A stretch of DNA of 64,000 nt, taken from assembly GCF_900107635.1 (NCBI RefSeq), contig NZ_FNRD01000009.1, forward strand, positions 1-64,000, in the 5' to 3' direction. Shown one piece after another: positions 1 through 9,056 of the stretch. The position numbers were made by a program, and so were the translations under genes. The notes beneath the pieces are model-generated. The model was not told the DNA's origin and did no database searches. It was given only the letters and a program-made list of their open reading frames with translations. Position 1 is the first letter of the stretch, and the number at the start of each line of letters is the position of its first letter. This DNA is from Flavobacterium gillisiae (GTDB lineage Bacteria > Bacteroidota > Bacteroidia > Flavobacteriales > Flavobacteriaceae).

Positions 1-1058
1 CCAGGTGCTGTTCCTGCTGCTACACTTATTGCTCCGGTAGTCGTGTTTAAACTAATTCCCGTTGGCCATGTACCGCTTTGTGCGATTGTAGAGTTGGCTG
101 TTGTACTTGCAACGCCATTGGTTGTGTCATTCGATAATACAGTAGTGATCGCAATTCCGCCAGTTGCAGCGATGCTTCCACTTTCTGTTATCGGTGTGAC
201 TACCGATGTTACCGTTACATTGTCTGTTACTGTAGCACAGGTTTTTGGTGTCAGTTTATCACATAACTCGTAAGCAACTGCATATACGCCAGGTGCTGTT
301 CCTGCTGCTACACTTATTGCTCCGGTAGTCGTGTTTAAACTAATTCCCGTTGGCCATGTACCGCTTTGTGCGATTGTAGAGTTGACTGTTGTACTTGCAA
401 CGCCATTGGTTGTGTCATTCGATAATACAGTAGTGATTGCGATTCCGCCAGTTGCAGCGATGCTTCCACTTTCTGTTATCGGTGTGACTACCGATGTTAC
501 CGTTACATTGTCTGTTACTGTAGCACAGGTTTTTGGTGTCAGTTTATCACATAACTCGTAAGCAACTGCATATACGCCAGGTGCTGTTCCTGCTGCTACA
601 CTTATTGCTCCGGTAGTCGTGTTTAAACTAATTCCCGTTGGCCATGTACCGCTTTGCGCGATTGTAGAGTTCGCTGTTGTACTTGCAACGCCATTGGTTG
701 TGTCATTCGATAATACAGTAGTAATCGCAATTCCGCCGGTTGCAGCGATGCTTCCACTTTCTGTTATCGGTGTGACTACCGATGTTACCGTTACATTGTC
801 TGTTACTGTAGCACAGGTTTTTGGTGTCAGTTTATCACATAACTCGTAAGCAACTGCATATACGCCAGGTGCTGTTCCTGCTGCTACACTTATTGCTCCG
901 GTAGTCGTGTTTAAACTAATTCCCGTTGGCCATGTACCGCTTTGCGCGATTGTAGAGTTCGATGTTGTACTTGCAACGCCATTGGTTGTGTCATTCGATA
1001 ATACAGTAGTGATCGCGATTCCGCCAGTTGCAGCGATGCTTCCACTTTCTGTTATCGG
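1..1058 (-). repeat. Tandem 288-bp coding repeats, 3.7 copies, continuing left
   Basis: Units start at 1, 289, 577 and 865, exactly 288 bp (96 codons) apart. The fourth, first to be translated, keeps only its promoter-distal part and diverges at 1059. Units differ at only a few bases, clustered in two short windows. One changes a residue before NST (Ala, Val, Ala, Ser across units). The other is synonymous, in the Gly-Gly-Ile-Ala codons. The encoded unit reads like a secreted beta-rich repeat containing [19 protein letters not shown], with two Cys that could form a disulfide. Such identity implies recent expansion or gene conversion. The copy number may be under-collapsed in assembly. Confidence 0.95.
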
Positions 1059-2756
1059 GCAAACAACGTTACCTATTTCTACTACTGATCCATTCGAAGT
1101 ACAACTTCCTAAAGTTGCCGTTACTGTATAAGTCCCCGCAGGTGCAGTAATTAGACTCCCTGATCGAGTAACTCCTACTGACGGAGTTGTGCTATAAGTA
1201 TAAGCAGCATCATAATTAGAAATCGCAATACTTCCCGTAGTTTTTACACATGTTGGTTTCGTTACAAGACCAAATGTTGGAACAGGTGGGCATGGTACCG
1301 GTGTATTGGTTGATGTGTTATTTCCTGGCGTAGGATCTATTGTGGTGCTGCTTACCGTTGCTGTATTCACATAACTACCTGTTGCTTTTACTGTCGCTAC
1401 GATATTCAATGTTGTAATACCTGAATTAGCAAGGTTACCTATAGTCCATACTCCCGTGGCTGAAACATAAGCTCCGGATCCATTATCGGATACATAAGTA
1501 TAACCGCTAGGTAACAGATCTGTTACTGATACTCCCGTCGCTGCACTTGGTCCGTTATTCGTTACTTTCAAAGTGAAGGTTACATTGCTTCCTACATTTG
1601 GTGTAGCATTGCTTACCGTCTTAACGATTGCTAAATCTGCTTTTTTAAAAGTAATGGTAATAGTTGCCCGATTAGATATATAATTTTTTACATCTTTAAT
1701 ACTATAACTTATCGGAGTTGGGTCACTTCTAAAGGTAGCTAAAGGAGTAAAAGTTACAACACCCAAAGAATTAACAGTCCAGGTTCCTTGCCCTTGAACA
1801 ATTAATTGATCTAATGTACCATTGGCATCTGTATCCGTACCTCCTACAAAACTAACAGAACTATAATTTATATCATTATTAGAATCAGTGTCGTTTGTTG
1901 TTACATTTAAACTTACTGGTCCGAGATTATTTAATAAACTTTCATCATTATTTGCTACAGGAGCATTATCAAATTTCACTTCTCCAAAACTGATTGAACT
2001 TTGCCTATTTGAACCAACTATTCTTCGTCCTATTCTAAAAGTGGCAACATTTACATTAGTAAAACTCACAGTGACTATATATGGAGTATCTGTCAATCTA
2101 ATAGGATCTACTGAACTAGAAGGACCTTGGAATCTTGTATAAGAACCAACCATTGAAGCAACTAATAGTGTTGGACTGTTCAAGGTGTAGTAATTTGGAG
2201 ACGCTATAACCGTATCAAAAAACTCATCACCATCGATATCTAATGCTTCTAACACAAAAGAATTTAAGGTAATTAACTCACCTGTTAATGTCAATAAGTT
2301 ATAAGTACCCGCTTTAAAAAACTCAATTCTCCATTCTACATATCCCCCTGCAGAAGTTGTGTTTTGTACAGGCTGAAATCGGTTTATCAAACCGCCGCCA
2401 CCATTAGTAGGATTATCGACATCTACAATTACCGCATTAGAAATTGAAACAATAGTCACTACTGCATCTACACTAAAACCATTGGCATTTGTTACATTGT
2501 AATATATATATTTGGCCCCAGTAGTTTTATTCGGAGCGCTTGCCGCAATATGAGTTGGATTACTAAATACAGGAGTTTGCGATTGAATAGTAGAGCTATT
2601 AAGCAAGAATGAAAACAACAAAATCATTAAATAAATGACATTATTATTTTTACATCCCTTTCTAATAAAGAGAGGAGTAAAGTTTAGTCCCATGGATAAT
2701 AATTTAAGTAATAAATGGTGGAATTTTGATAAGGAAAGAAAGAAATTGTTTTTCAT
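1..2756 (-). CDS. Large repetitive secreted surface protein (adhesin-like), 5' part, runs off left edge
   Basis: An open frame runs without a stop from an ATG at 2756 to the window edge (about 918 residues seen). The N-terminus has a long basic leader and then a hydrophobic core ending in SQT, read as a signal peptide of about 60 residues. A second in-frame Met 21 residues in could be the true start. Residues about 60-370 resemble no domain I can name. Residues about 372-485 are a DUF11-type Ig-like domain ([10 protein letters not shown]..., [10 protein letters not shown]). About 485-560 resembles the SprB-type repeats of gliding adhesins, and beyond that come 96-residue repeats. DUF11 proteins in Flavobacteria are usually very large, exported by T9SS and end in a gliding-motility or sorting C-terminal domain. 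That end lies outside the window, so export by T9SS is inference. Confidence 0.85.
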   Translation of the reverse strand, partial: MKNNFFLSLSKFHHLLLKLLSMGLNFTPLFIRKGCKNNNVIYLMILLFSFLLNSSTIQSQTPVFSNPTHIAASAPNKTTGAKYIYYNVTNANGFSVDAVVTIVSISNAVIVDVDNPTNGGGGLINRFQPVQNTTSAGGYVEWRIEFFKAGTYNLLTLTGELITLNSFVLEALDIDGDEFFDTVIASPNYYTLNSPTLLVASMVGSYTRFQGPSSSVDPIRLTDTPYIVTVSFTNVNVATFRIGRRIVGSNRQSSISFGEVKFDNAPVANNDESLLNNLGPVSLNVTTNDTDSNNDINYSSVSFVGGTDTDANGTLDQLIVQGQGTWTVNSLGVVTFTPLATFRSDPTPISYSIKDVKNYISNRATITITFKKADLAIVKTVSNATPNVGSNVTFTLKVTNNGPSAATGVSVTDLLPSGYTYVSDNGSGAYVSATGVWTIGNLANSGITTLNIVATVKATGSYVNTATVSSTTIDPTPGNNTSTNTPVPCPPVPTFGLVTKPTCVKTTGSIAISNYDAAYTYSTTPSVGVTRSGSLITAPAGTYTVTATLGSCTSNGSVVEIGNVVCPITESGSIAATGGIAITTVLSNDTTNGVASTTSNSTIAQSGTWPTGISLNTTTGAISVAAGTAPGVYAVAYELCDKLTPKTCATVTDNVTVTSVVTPITESGSIAATGGIAITTVLSNDTTNGVASTTANSTIAQSGTWPTGISLNTTTGAISVAAGTAPGVYAVAYELCDKLTPKTCATVTDNVTVTSVVTPITESGSIAATGGIAITTVLSNDTTNGVASTTVNSTIAQSGTWPTGISLNTTTGAISVAAGTAPGVYAVAYELCDKLTPKTCATVTDNVTVTSVVTPITESGSIAATGGIAITTVLSNDTTNGVASTTANSTIAQSGTWPTGISLNTTTGAISVAAGTAP

Positions 2757-3111
2757 GAAATAACATAAGAAATGCACATTGATACTTGTTTTTAGAATAA
2801 TTTAGCATCAATCAAAACTGAATATTCTTATTAAAAAACTCTTAAATAATGCACAAAAGTAATTTTAATAACGCCAAAATTAAAATTTATCCGATGAAAC
2901 AACTCTTTTACTCGACTAAAACCAATTATTTTTAAAAACCAATTAAACTTAGCCCCATAATTAGTACAAATTGAAAACTTAAAACAATTAACAGTGCTAA
3001 AGTTCAGTTATGGCCCTAATTTTAATTCAAATTAATAATTTAAAGGTTTGGTAATACAAAGTGTTTCTTTCCAAAACCTTAGTTTGTGTACCTTTCCCAA
3101 AAAAAGCAACC
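2757..3111. other. Divergent intergenic region, no gene seen
   Basis: This AT-rich spacer lies between the minus-strand surface protein and the plus-strand glycosyltransferase. I find no convincing small gene or RNA. It should hold the promoters of both neighbours. The only clear signal is an exact minus-strand -7 element (see 2854-2861). Confidence 0.6.
2854..2861 (-). promoter_or_regulatory. Candidate -7 element of the surface-protein gene
   Basis: The minus strand reads TACTTTTG, an exact match to the Bacteroidota TAnnTTTG -7 element, about 98 bp before the ATG at 2756. I see no good -33 TTG at the usual spacing. Confidence 0.35.
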
Positions 3112-4191
3112 ATGTCAATACCGAAGGAGATTAACAATACCCCGAAAACTATTTTGGTTGCGCCATTAAACTGGGGCTTAGGACATGCAACCCGCTGCAT
3201 CCCTATAATAAAGGCATTGCAAGAAAGTAATCATATACCCATAATTGCATCTGATGGAATAGCTCTTGCTATGTTACGCAAAGAATTCCCTTATCTACAA
3301 ACAATCGAATTGCCATCTTACCAAATAGAGTATGCTAAAAATGGGAAGAATTTCAAATGGAAGTTATTACAAAATGCTCCAAAAATGCTGAAAGCCATTT
3401 CGAATGAAAAAAAACTGGTTGCCTCATGGATTAAACAATACGATATCGACGGAATTATCTCAGACAACCGCCTAGGCGTTTTTAATAAAAATGTACCCTG
3501 TGTATTCATAACGCATCAGCTCAATGTGATGACCGGAAATACAACTTGGTTAACGAGCAAACTACATCAAAATATAATTAAAAAATATACAGAATGCTGG
3601 GTTCCTGATGTTCCCGGCCAGCCAAATCTGGCAGGGGAATTAAGCCATTCGAACAACTTGTCCTTTACACCTAAATACATCGGCCCACTAAGCCGCATGC
3701 ATAAAAAAGAAACCCCAAAACAATACGATCTGATGGTTATTCTGTCCGGCCCAGAACCGCAACGAGAACTATTGGAAACTATCCTAAAAACCGAATTAAA
3801 GCGTTATCGAGGCGATGTAGTATTCATCAAAGGAATTGTAGAAAAGGAACAAAAAAAGGAACAACTAAAAAACATTACCTATTTTAACTTTATGACTAGC
3901 CGTCAACTCGAGCAAACTTTTAATGAAAGTGACATTGTTCTAGCACGTTCGGGTTACACAACGATTATGGATCTGGTAAAGCTGGGTAAAAAAGCCTTTT
4001 TCATCCCCACTCCTGGGCAATATGAGCAACTATATTTAGCCAAAAAATTAAAAGAAGACGGTATGGTTCCTTACGCCGAACAAGACGATTTTAAAATAGA
4101 CAACTTACCAGAGGTGAAAAAATATAGCGGCTTACAATGCTTTAACAACACTCCCGATTGGAAAAAATTATTTGGTGTCTTCGAAATTTAA
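3112..4191 (+). CDS. Glycosyltransferase, family 28/MurG-like
   Basis: 359 residues, soluble, with a Rossmann-type GT-B layout. The N-terminal motif NWGLGHATR (residues 20-28) is the glycine-rich acceptor loop of the GT28/MurG group. The C-terminal part has the ARSGYTTIMDL and PTPGQYEQ signatures of the nucleotide-sugar-binding half. The frame opens further upstream at a GTG (3061), but I choose the ATG at 3112 because it sits directly before the conserved N-terminus. This family probably transfers a sugar to a lipid or envelope glycan at the inner membrane. Donor and acceptor cannot be read from sequence. Related proteins are often annotated only as glycosyltransferase. Confidence 0.8.
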   Translation: MSIPKEINNTPKTILVAPLNWGLGHATRCIPIIKALQESNHIPIIASDGIALAMLRKEFPYLQTIELPSYQIEYAKNGKNFKWKLLQNAPKMLKAISNEKKLVASWIKQYDIDGIISDNRLGVFNKNVPCVFITHQLNVMTGNTTWLTSKLHQNIIKKYTECWVPDVPGQPNLAGELSHSNNLSFTPKYIGPLSRMHKKETPKQYDLMVILSGPEPQRELLETILKTELKRYRGDVVFIKGIVEKEQKKEQLKNITYFNFMTSRQLEQTFNESDIVLARSGYTTIMDLVKLGKKAFFIPTPGQYEQLYLAKKLKEDGMVPYAEQDDFKIDNLPEVKKYSGLQCFNNTPDWKKLFGVFEI

Positions 4192-4210
4192 AAACAGTAC
4201 CGCATTAAAA

Positions 4211-4252
4211 AAGCTGATTTTTATATCATTAATTGATATAAAAACCAGCTTT
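4211..4252. terminator. Bidirectional terminator between glycosyltransferase and phoU
   Basis: The inverted repeat pairs AAGCTG...TTTTTATATCA with TGATATAAAAA...CAGCTT around a TTAA loop. A- and T-tracts flank both sides, so it can serve both convergent genes. Confidence 0.75.
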
Positions 4253-4278
4253 AAAATTTAATTCAATCGTGAATTTAA

Positions 4279-4947
4279 TTATTTCTTATCTGTAAATTTT
4301 TCGTGCTTGATAGTCTTCGCATTGATCATAAAATAAACAGATTCTGCAACGTTTGTGCTGTGATCTGCAATTCTTTCGAAGTGTTTCAATGCAATAATTA
4401 AATTGGTACCAGAAACAACCGTTTTAGAATTGTTTTTCATTTCTCCAATGATATTATCAATTGCATCGCTACTTTTACTTTTAATATCAGTGTTTAACGT
4501 GAAAATTTCTTCAATAGTATTTTCATCCATATTAAGAAAACACTCATTTGTTTTAACGGTAATATCTTCTACGCCTCTTACAATATCAGTAATATCAAAT
4601 TTTGATATTAGCTCATGCTTCTCTTTAATGCTTTTCGTAAGTTTGATGATACTCATAGATAAATCACCAATCCTTTCGATCTCTCTACTAATTTGCATTG
4701 CCGATATGATAAATCGCAAATCGGACGCAACAGGTTGTTGTAAAGCAAAAACACTCTGACAGATATCATCGATTTTTACATCCAATTTATCAATTTTGTT
4801 TTCTGTTTTCTTTACTTCTTTACTTTCTAAAACGGGTTCTGAAAGCACTGACTTAACAGCTTCAGCAACCTGACTTTCAGCCAGACCCCCTATTTTTATA
4901 ATTATACTTCTAAGCTTACCAAGTTCTGTTTCTAAGTGTGATGCCAT
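4279..4947 (-). CDS. phoU: Phosphate signalling regulator PhoU
   Basis: 222 residues, the usual length for PhoU, built of two similar three-helix PhoU repeats (about 1-110 and 115-215). Each has the acidic metal-binding signature (SREIERIGDLS near 122-132; LKHFERIADHSTNVAE near the C-terminus). PhoU links the Pst transporter to the PhoR kinase, keeping the kinase off when phosphate is plentiful, and helps restrain uptake. It is the last gene of the pstC-pstA-pstB-phoU run, 61 nt after pstB. It is expected to share the Pho-controlled promoter ahead of pstC. Confidence 0.95.
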   Translation of the reverse strand: MASHLETELGKLRSIIIKIGGLAESQVAEAVKSVLSEPVLESKEVKKTENKIDKLDVKIDDICQSVFALQQPVASDLRFIISAMQISREIERIGDLSMSIIKLTKSIKEKHELISKFDITDIVRGVEDITVKTNECFLNMDENTIEEIFTLNTDIKSKSSDAIDNIIGEMKNNSKTVVSGTNLIIALKHFERIADHSTNVAESVYFMINAKTIKHEKFTDKK

Positions 4948-5008
4948 TTTTTTCTAAAGATTTGAAGATTTAAAGTTAGTAGATTCTGAATTCATATCAA
5001 AATCATTT

Positions 5009-5761
5009 TTATCCAAATCTTCCTGTTATATAATCTTCCGTTTGCTTGATTGCCGGTTTTGTAAAAATAGTTTTTGTTTTGTCGTACTCAATCAATTCGC
5101 CCATATAGAAAAAAGCAGTCGTATCACTCACTCGACCAGCCTGTTGCATATTATGTGTAACAATAACGATAGTGTATTTGTTTTTTAGCTCATAAATAAG
5201 CTCTTCAATTTTTGAAGTGGAAATTGGATCCAAAGCCGATGTTGGCTCATCCATCAATAATATAGAAGGCTTTATTGCAAGAGCACGAGCGATACATAAC
5301 CTTTGTTGCTGACCTCCAGAAAGTTCAAAAGCTGATTTTTTTAGTTTGTCTTTTACCTCATCCCAAAGCGCCACTTGTTCAATAGTGGTAACCACACGCT
5401 CTTCAATTTCATTTTTATCTGTAATCCCGTTAACTCGCAATCCATAAGCTACATTTTCAAAAATAGTCTTTGGAAAAGGATTTGGTTTTTGAAAAACCAT
5501 CCCCACATTTTTACGCAAATTATCCACATTGGTGTTTTTTCCGTAGATATCTGTTCCATCAATAACAATACTTCCGGTCATTTTAGTACCGTCGATAAGG
5601 TCATTCATTCTATTTAACAAACGCAGATAAGTTGATTTACCACATCCTGATGGTCCAATTAAAGCTGTAACCGTATTTTCTTTCATTGATAAAGAAATAT
5701 CGCGCAAAGCATGATTTTCTCCGTAGTAAAAATTTACGTTGTTTGATTCTATTTTATGCAT
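5009..5761 (-). CDS. pstB: Phosphate ABC transporter ATPase PstB
   Basis: 250 residues, close to E. coli PstB. Walker [10 protein letters not shown] lies at 36-44, the ABC signature LSGGQQQR and Walker [13 protein letters not shown] are intact, and the H-loop THNMQQA follows. It energises phosphate import through PstC/PstA at the inner membrane. The start is the only ATG consistent with the family N-terminus ([14 protein letters not shown]). It begins 1 nt after the pstA stop, so the genes are translationally close and must be co-transcribed. Confidence 0.97.
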   Translation of the reverse strand: MHKIESNNVNFYYGENHALRDISLSMKENTVTALIGPSGCGKSTYLRLLNRMNDLIDGTKMTGSIVIDGTDIYGKNTNVDNLRKNVGMVFQKPNPFPKTIFENVAYGLRVNGITDKNEIEERVVTTIEQVALWDEVKDKLKKSAFELSGGQQQRLCIARALAIKPSILLMDEPTSALDPISTSKIEELIYELKNKYTIVIVTHNMQQAGRVSDTTAFFYMGELIEYDKTKTIFTKPAIKQTEDYITGRFG

Positions 5762-5762
5762 G

Positions 5763-6641
5763 TTAATTCATTTTTACTTTTTTTCCATAATATTTACGAA
5801 GTGCATTCGCCAATAAATTAGAAATTAATACAATAATAATTAATATAAGTGCCGTACCGTAAGCCATAGCTCTTGATTTTTCAATATCAGTTCCACTCGT
5901 TGCGATCACATATAAGTGATAAGGCAATGCCATCGCTTGATCAAAAATGGATCTAGGCAATTTAGGTAAAAAATAGGCAGCAACGGTAAATAAAATAGGT
6001 GCCGTCTCTCCAGAAACCCTTCCTATGGATAATATTAATCCTGTAATAATATTAGGAAATGCTATTGGAAATACAATTTTGCTTGTCGTTTCCCACTTAC
6101 TTGCTCCTAATCCTAAACTTGCTTGTCTAAAGGTATCGTCTACTGCTTTCAATGATTCCTCTGTTGTTCTAATAATAACTGGAAGCACTAATAACCCTAA
6201 GGTTAATCCACCGGCTAAAATCGAATCTCCAAATTCCAACTTATTCACAAATAACGACATCCCGAAAAGTCCAAATACAATAGATGGAACTCCAGCAAGA
6301 TTATTTGTCATTTGCTTAATTATTTTTTTAGGCCAGCCGTCTTTCACATATTCATTCATATAAATAGCCGCTAGTACACCTACAGGAAACGCAAATATCA
6401 TACTTGCTATAACCAAACAAAGTGTTCCAACAATAGCAGGGAAAACCCCTCCTTCAGTCATTCCATTTTTTGGCATTTCACTAATAAATTCCCAGCTGAT
6501 AACACCAATCCCTTTTACTACAATAAAAGCTAATATTACAAATAGAAGTGCTACAATAGCATAGCTTGTCGCTGTAAAAATACCAAAGGCAATATTTTGA
6601 CTTCTTCTTTTTTTCTTTGCTAAATTATTTTCAGTACTCAT
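5763..6641 (-). CDS. pstA: Phosphate ABC transporter permease PstA
   Basis: 292 residues with six predicted membrane helices. The first lies at about 23-45 after a basic KKKRR stretch. The cytoplasmic EAA loop reads [16 protein letters not shown]. It forms the inner-membrane channel with PstC. A 1-nt gap separates it from pstC upstream and pstB downstream. Length and topology are ordinary for PstA, unlike its partner PstC in this operon. Confidence 0.96.
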   Translation of the reverse strand: MSTENNLAKKKRRSQNIAFGIFTATSYAIVALLFVILAFIVVKGIGVISWEFISEMPKNGMTEGGVFPAIVGTLCLVIASMIFAFPVGVLAAIYMNEYVKDGWPKKIIKQMTNNLAGVPSIVFGLFGMSLFVNKLEFGDSILAGGLTLGLLVLPVIIRTTEESLKAVDDTFRQASLGLGASKWETTSKIVFPIAFPNIITGLILSIGRVSGETAPILFTVAAYFLPKLPRSIFDQAMALPYHLYVIATSGTDIEKSRAMAYGTALILIIIVLISNLLANALRKYYGKKVKMN

Positions 6642-6642
6642 C

Positions 6643-7851
6643 TTAGTGTTTTTTATGGGAATTTCTATTGGTAACTAATTCTACTAACATATTGATCCCA
6701 AAAGTGATTATGAATAGAATACAACCCAATGCAAATAAGGCTTCATAGTGCAAACCTCCGTTTGGAGCCTCACCTAATTCTGCCGCAATAGTAGCAGGAA
6801 TTGTTCGAATAGGTGCTAAAAAAGAATGAGGTATTACCGCAGCATTTCCAGTTACCATTAATACGGCCATAGTTTCACCAATAGCACGACCTATACCTAA
6901 AATAGCACCGGCTGTTATCCCAGATGCAGAATATGGAATTACCACTTTATAAATCGTTTGCCAATGCGATGCCCCTAAAGCTAAACTCGCTTCTTTCATA
7001 GCACGTGGCGTGTTGCGCATTGCATCCTCTGAAATAGTGATAATTGTAGGCAAAGCCATGATTGCAAGCACGACACTACCCGCCAAAGCAGTTTCACCCA
7101 CAGGTAAACCAAAAAGACTTTGAATTAAAGGTACGATAACCACCAATCCAAAAAAACCATAAACTACAGACGGAATTCCCGCCAGAAGTTCGATAAGTGG
7201 TTTTAATAAATTACGAGTTCTTTTCTTTGCAATTTCACTTAAATAGATGGCTGCTGCCAAAGCGATAGGCAAAGCCAAGAGAATAGCTCCTAAACTCACC
7301 CATAGTGTACCATAAATTAAGGGCTTAACTCCCATTTGGGCAACGGGTTCAGCAGTAGGAAACCATTCTTCACCGGATAAGAATTTATAAACGGTAATTT
7401 TATTTATGTCTACTTCTTTTCCTTTAAATTCTTTATTTACATACTTATCAGAGAAAAAGGCAATGATGCCAGGCGTTTTAGCCATAAGCTCATTTATTTT
7501 GTCAGGGAAATTAACAAAATTCTCCCCAAGCTCTTCTTCAGTATAATAATCTGTTATATCACCAGTTCTGAACAAAACGATAGGTTCATCCTTTCCCCCT
7601 AGTTCTTTCCAGTTTGTGATTTTTTGATCAAAAATATCCTTAATCTGTGATGGCTCTAATTTTCCTACGGGATTTGACTCATTTACTGCCAATAAAAAAC
7701 CCTTGTCTATTGGTTTTTTGGTAAAAACCCCAGCACCTTCTATAAATAGAAAAAAGACAATTAAAATTACTGTAATACTAGTAGCGGCGCTACTTAACAT
7801 CAAAATAGATTCAATTACCTTCTCTTTAATCTGTTTAAAATTTGTTTTCAA
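6643..7851 (-). CDS. pstC: Phosphate permease PstC with a PstS-like periplasmic insert
   Basis: 402 residues, about 80 longer than typical PstC. Helix 1 lies at about 20-40. The normal permease region resumes near 178 (IYGTLWVS) with the EAA loop EASLALGASHWQTIYK. In between, residues about 52-150 replace the usual short periplasmic loop. They align by eye with domain II of the neighbouring PstS: AVNESNPVGKLEPSQIKDIF against IVNPANKVSKLTREQLEKIF, then NWKELGG against NWKEVGG, then KTPGIIAFFSDKY against KGAIGYIGLAY. The PstS phosphate-contact run RESSSGT is absent, so the insert probably binds no phosphate. First gene of pstC-pstA-pstB-phoU. Function as permease is well supported; the insert's role is unknown. 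Confidence 0.93.
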   Translation of the reverse strand: MKTNFKQIKEKVIESILMLSSAATSITVILIVFFLFIEGAGVFTKKPIDKGFLLAVNESNPVGKLEPSQIKDIFDQKITNWKELGGKDEPIVLFRTGDITDYYTEEELGENFVNFPDKINELMAKTPGIIAFFSDKYVNKEFKGKEVDINKITVYKFLSGEEWFPTAEPVAQMGVKPLIYGTLWVSLGAILLALPIALAAAIYLSEIAKKRTRNLLKPLIELLAGIPSVVYGFFGLVVIVPLIQSLFGLPVGETALAGSVVLAIMALPTIITISEDAMRNTPRAMKEASLALGASHWQTIYKVVIPYSASGITAGAILGIGRAIGETMAVLMVTGNAAVIPHSFLAPIRTIPATIAAELGEAPNGGLHYEALFALGCILFIITFGINMLVELVTNRNSHKKH

Positions 7852-7873
7852 AAGAGTGTTTTTTATTTTTTAG

Positions 7874-7940
7874 CAAAATTACGTCAGCTCAAGGCGTTGA
7901 ATGTGTTCGCACCGTTAACCTTAGGTTAACTTAATGTTAA
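7874..7940 (-). promoter_or_regulatory. pstC promoter with Pho-box-like repeats
   Basis: On the plus strand, GTTAA occurs at 7914, 7925 and 7936, exactly 11 bp apart (TTAAC on the coding strand). An exact -7 element (TAATTTTG on the minus strand, 7874-7881) lies 33 bp, or three 11-bp turns, downstream. The periodic half-site pattern is what PhoB-type dimers recognise in E. coli. Assignment to the local PhoB-like regulator is inference. Confidence 0.65.
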
Positions 7941-7978
7941 GAGATTATTTAAAATCTAAAATTACAACAAATTTACAA

Positions 7979-8014
7979 ATAAAAAAGGTTGCTCCTAATA
8001 GAGCAACCTTTTAA
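7979..8014 (-). terminator. Terminator of pstS
   Basis: The perfect stem AAAAGGTTGCTC / GAGCAACCTTTT around a 6-nt loop is followed on the minus strand by a T-run. It separates pstS from the downstream pstC operon, so the two have their own promoters. Confidence 0.85.
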
Positions 8015-8036
8015 GTATCTAAAAAATTAACCTTTA

Positions 8037-8900
8037 TTAATTCAATGGAATGTAACCAACTTCAGAAACAATTTTTTGTCCTTCAGCAGAAAGCGCATAG
8101 TCAACAATTGTTTTTACTTTCGCAGCATTTACCTTGTTGAACATATAGAACAATGGTCTAGAGATAGGATATGATTTATCTTTAGCGCTAGCTACAGATG
8201 GCTCAACAAAAGTTTTTCCTTGGTCATAAGATATAGCCAATTGTTTTACTTCTTTAGTTTCATATGCCAATCCGATATATCCAATAGCTCCTTTAGTTTG
8301 ACCTACTGCTTGAACGATTGCACCAGTTGCAGGTAAGTTCAAAATATCTGTTGCGTAATTTTTCTTATCCATAACCTCATCTTTAAAGAACTCATAAGTT
8401 CCTGAAGAAGACTCTCTTGAATAAGCAACTATTTTTGCATCATCACCACCAACTTCTTTCCAGTTTTTGATTTGTCCTGTAAAGATTTTTTCTAATTGCT
8501 CACGAGTTAATTTAGAAACCTTGTTTGCTGGATTAACAATTACTGTTAATGCATCATATGCTATTATAACTTCTTCGATCTCTACTTTTTTATCAGCAAA
8601 TTTCATTTTTTCTTCAGTCTTCAAATCTCTAGAAGCCATTGCGATATCAGTAGTACCATCAATCATTGCCGTTATACCTACACCTGATCCACCTCCTACA
8701 ACAGTAACACTTACATCAGCATTTGTTTTCATCAATTCTTCAGCTTCTTTTTGTGCCAATGGCAAAACAGTATCACTACCTTTGATAGTTACAGATACTG
8801 CAGCACTTGACCCTTCAGTTCCTTTATCATCTGTTTTTGCTTTACCACAACTTAACATACCGATTAAAGGTAAGATTAAAAATAATTTTGATGTTTTCAT
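8037..8900 (-). CDS. pstS: Phosphate-binding lipoprotein PstS
   Basis: 287 residues. A signal peptide ends in the lipobox MLSC (Cys18), so the protein is a lipoprotein held at a membrane. Family motifs are intact: GSDTVLPLAQ near 42, GGGSGVGI near 70, SRESSSGTYEFF (phosphate contacts) and GAIGYIGLAYE. It captures phosphate in the periplasm and delivers it to PstCAB. It is transcribed from its own promoter with an 11-bp repeat array, ends at its own terminator and lies just upstream of pstC. Separate promoters allow the excess of binding protein over permease usual in ABC importers. Confidence 0.97.
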   Translation of the reverse strand: MKTSKLFLILPLIGMLSCGKAKTDDKGTEGSSAAVSVTIKGSDTVLPLAQKEAEELMKTNADVSVTVVGGGSGVGITAMIDGTTDIAMASRDLKTEEKMKFADKKVEIEEVIIAYDALTVIVNPANKVSKLTREQLEKIFTGQIKNWKEVGGDDAKIVAYSRESSSGTYEFFKDEVMDKKNYATDILNLPATGAIVQAVGQTKGAIGYIGLAYETKEVKQLAISYDQGKTFVEPSVASAKDKSYPISRPLFYMFNKVNAAKVKTIVDYALSAEGQKIVSEVGYIPLN

Positions 8901-8934
8901 TTTATTTTTTTATTAGTTTTTTTTAAATTTTTTA

Positions 8935-8979
8935 CAAAAGTAACACTTCAATGTTAACTCTGTGTTAAGCCAATATTAT
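8935..8979 (-). promoter_or_regulatory. pstS promoter with Pho-box-like repeats
   Basis: An exact -7 element (TACTTTTG, minus strand) lies at 8935-8942. GTTAA at 8953 and 8964 and a degenerate ATTAT at 8975 follow at 11-bp steps, the first exactly 11 bp from the -7 box. The geometry matches an activator-dependent Pho promoter lacking a -33 element. Confidence 0.65.
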
Positions 8980-9020
8980 CCAATATTTACCCTTTTAGAG
9001 CGCTATTAAATTTTCACAAA

Positions 9021-9043
9021 TAAAAAACCGCAATTCTACGGTT
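9021..9043 (-). terminator. Terminator of first porin gene
   Basis: The stem AAACCG / CGGTTT around an 8-nt loop has a T-run following on the minus strand, directly after the porin stop. Confidence 0.65.
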
Positions 9044-9056
9044 TCTCATTCTGAAT

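Noticed and set aside
1..1058. CRISPR-like array
   Set aside because: The period is 288 bp with no unique spacers; it is a protein-coding tandem repeat in frame.
43..1131. Four plus-strand frames of about 75 residues repeating every 288 bp
   Set aside because: They are the antisense shadow of the tandem repeats in the minus-strand surface protein.
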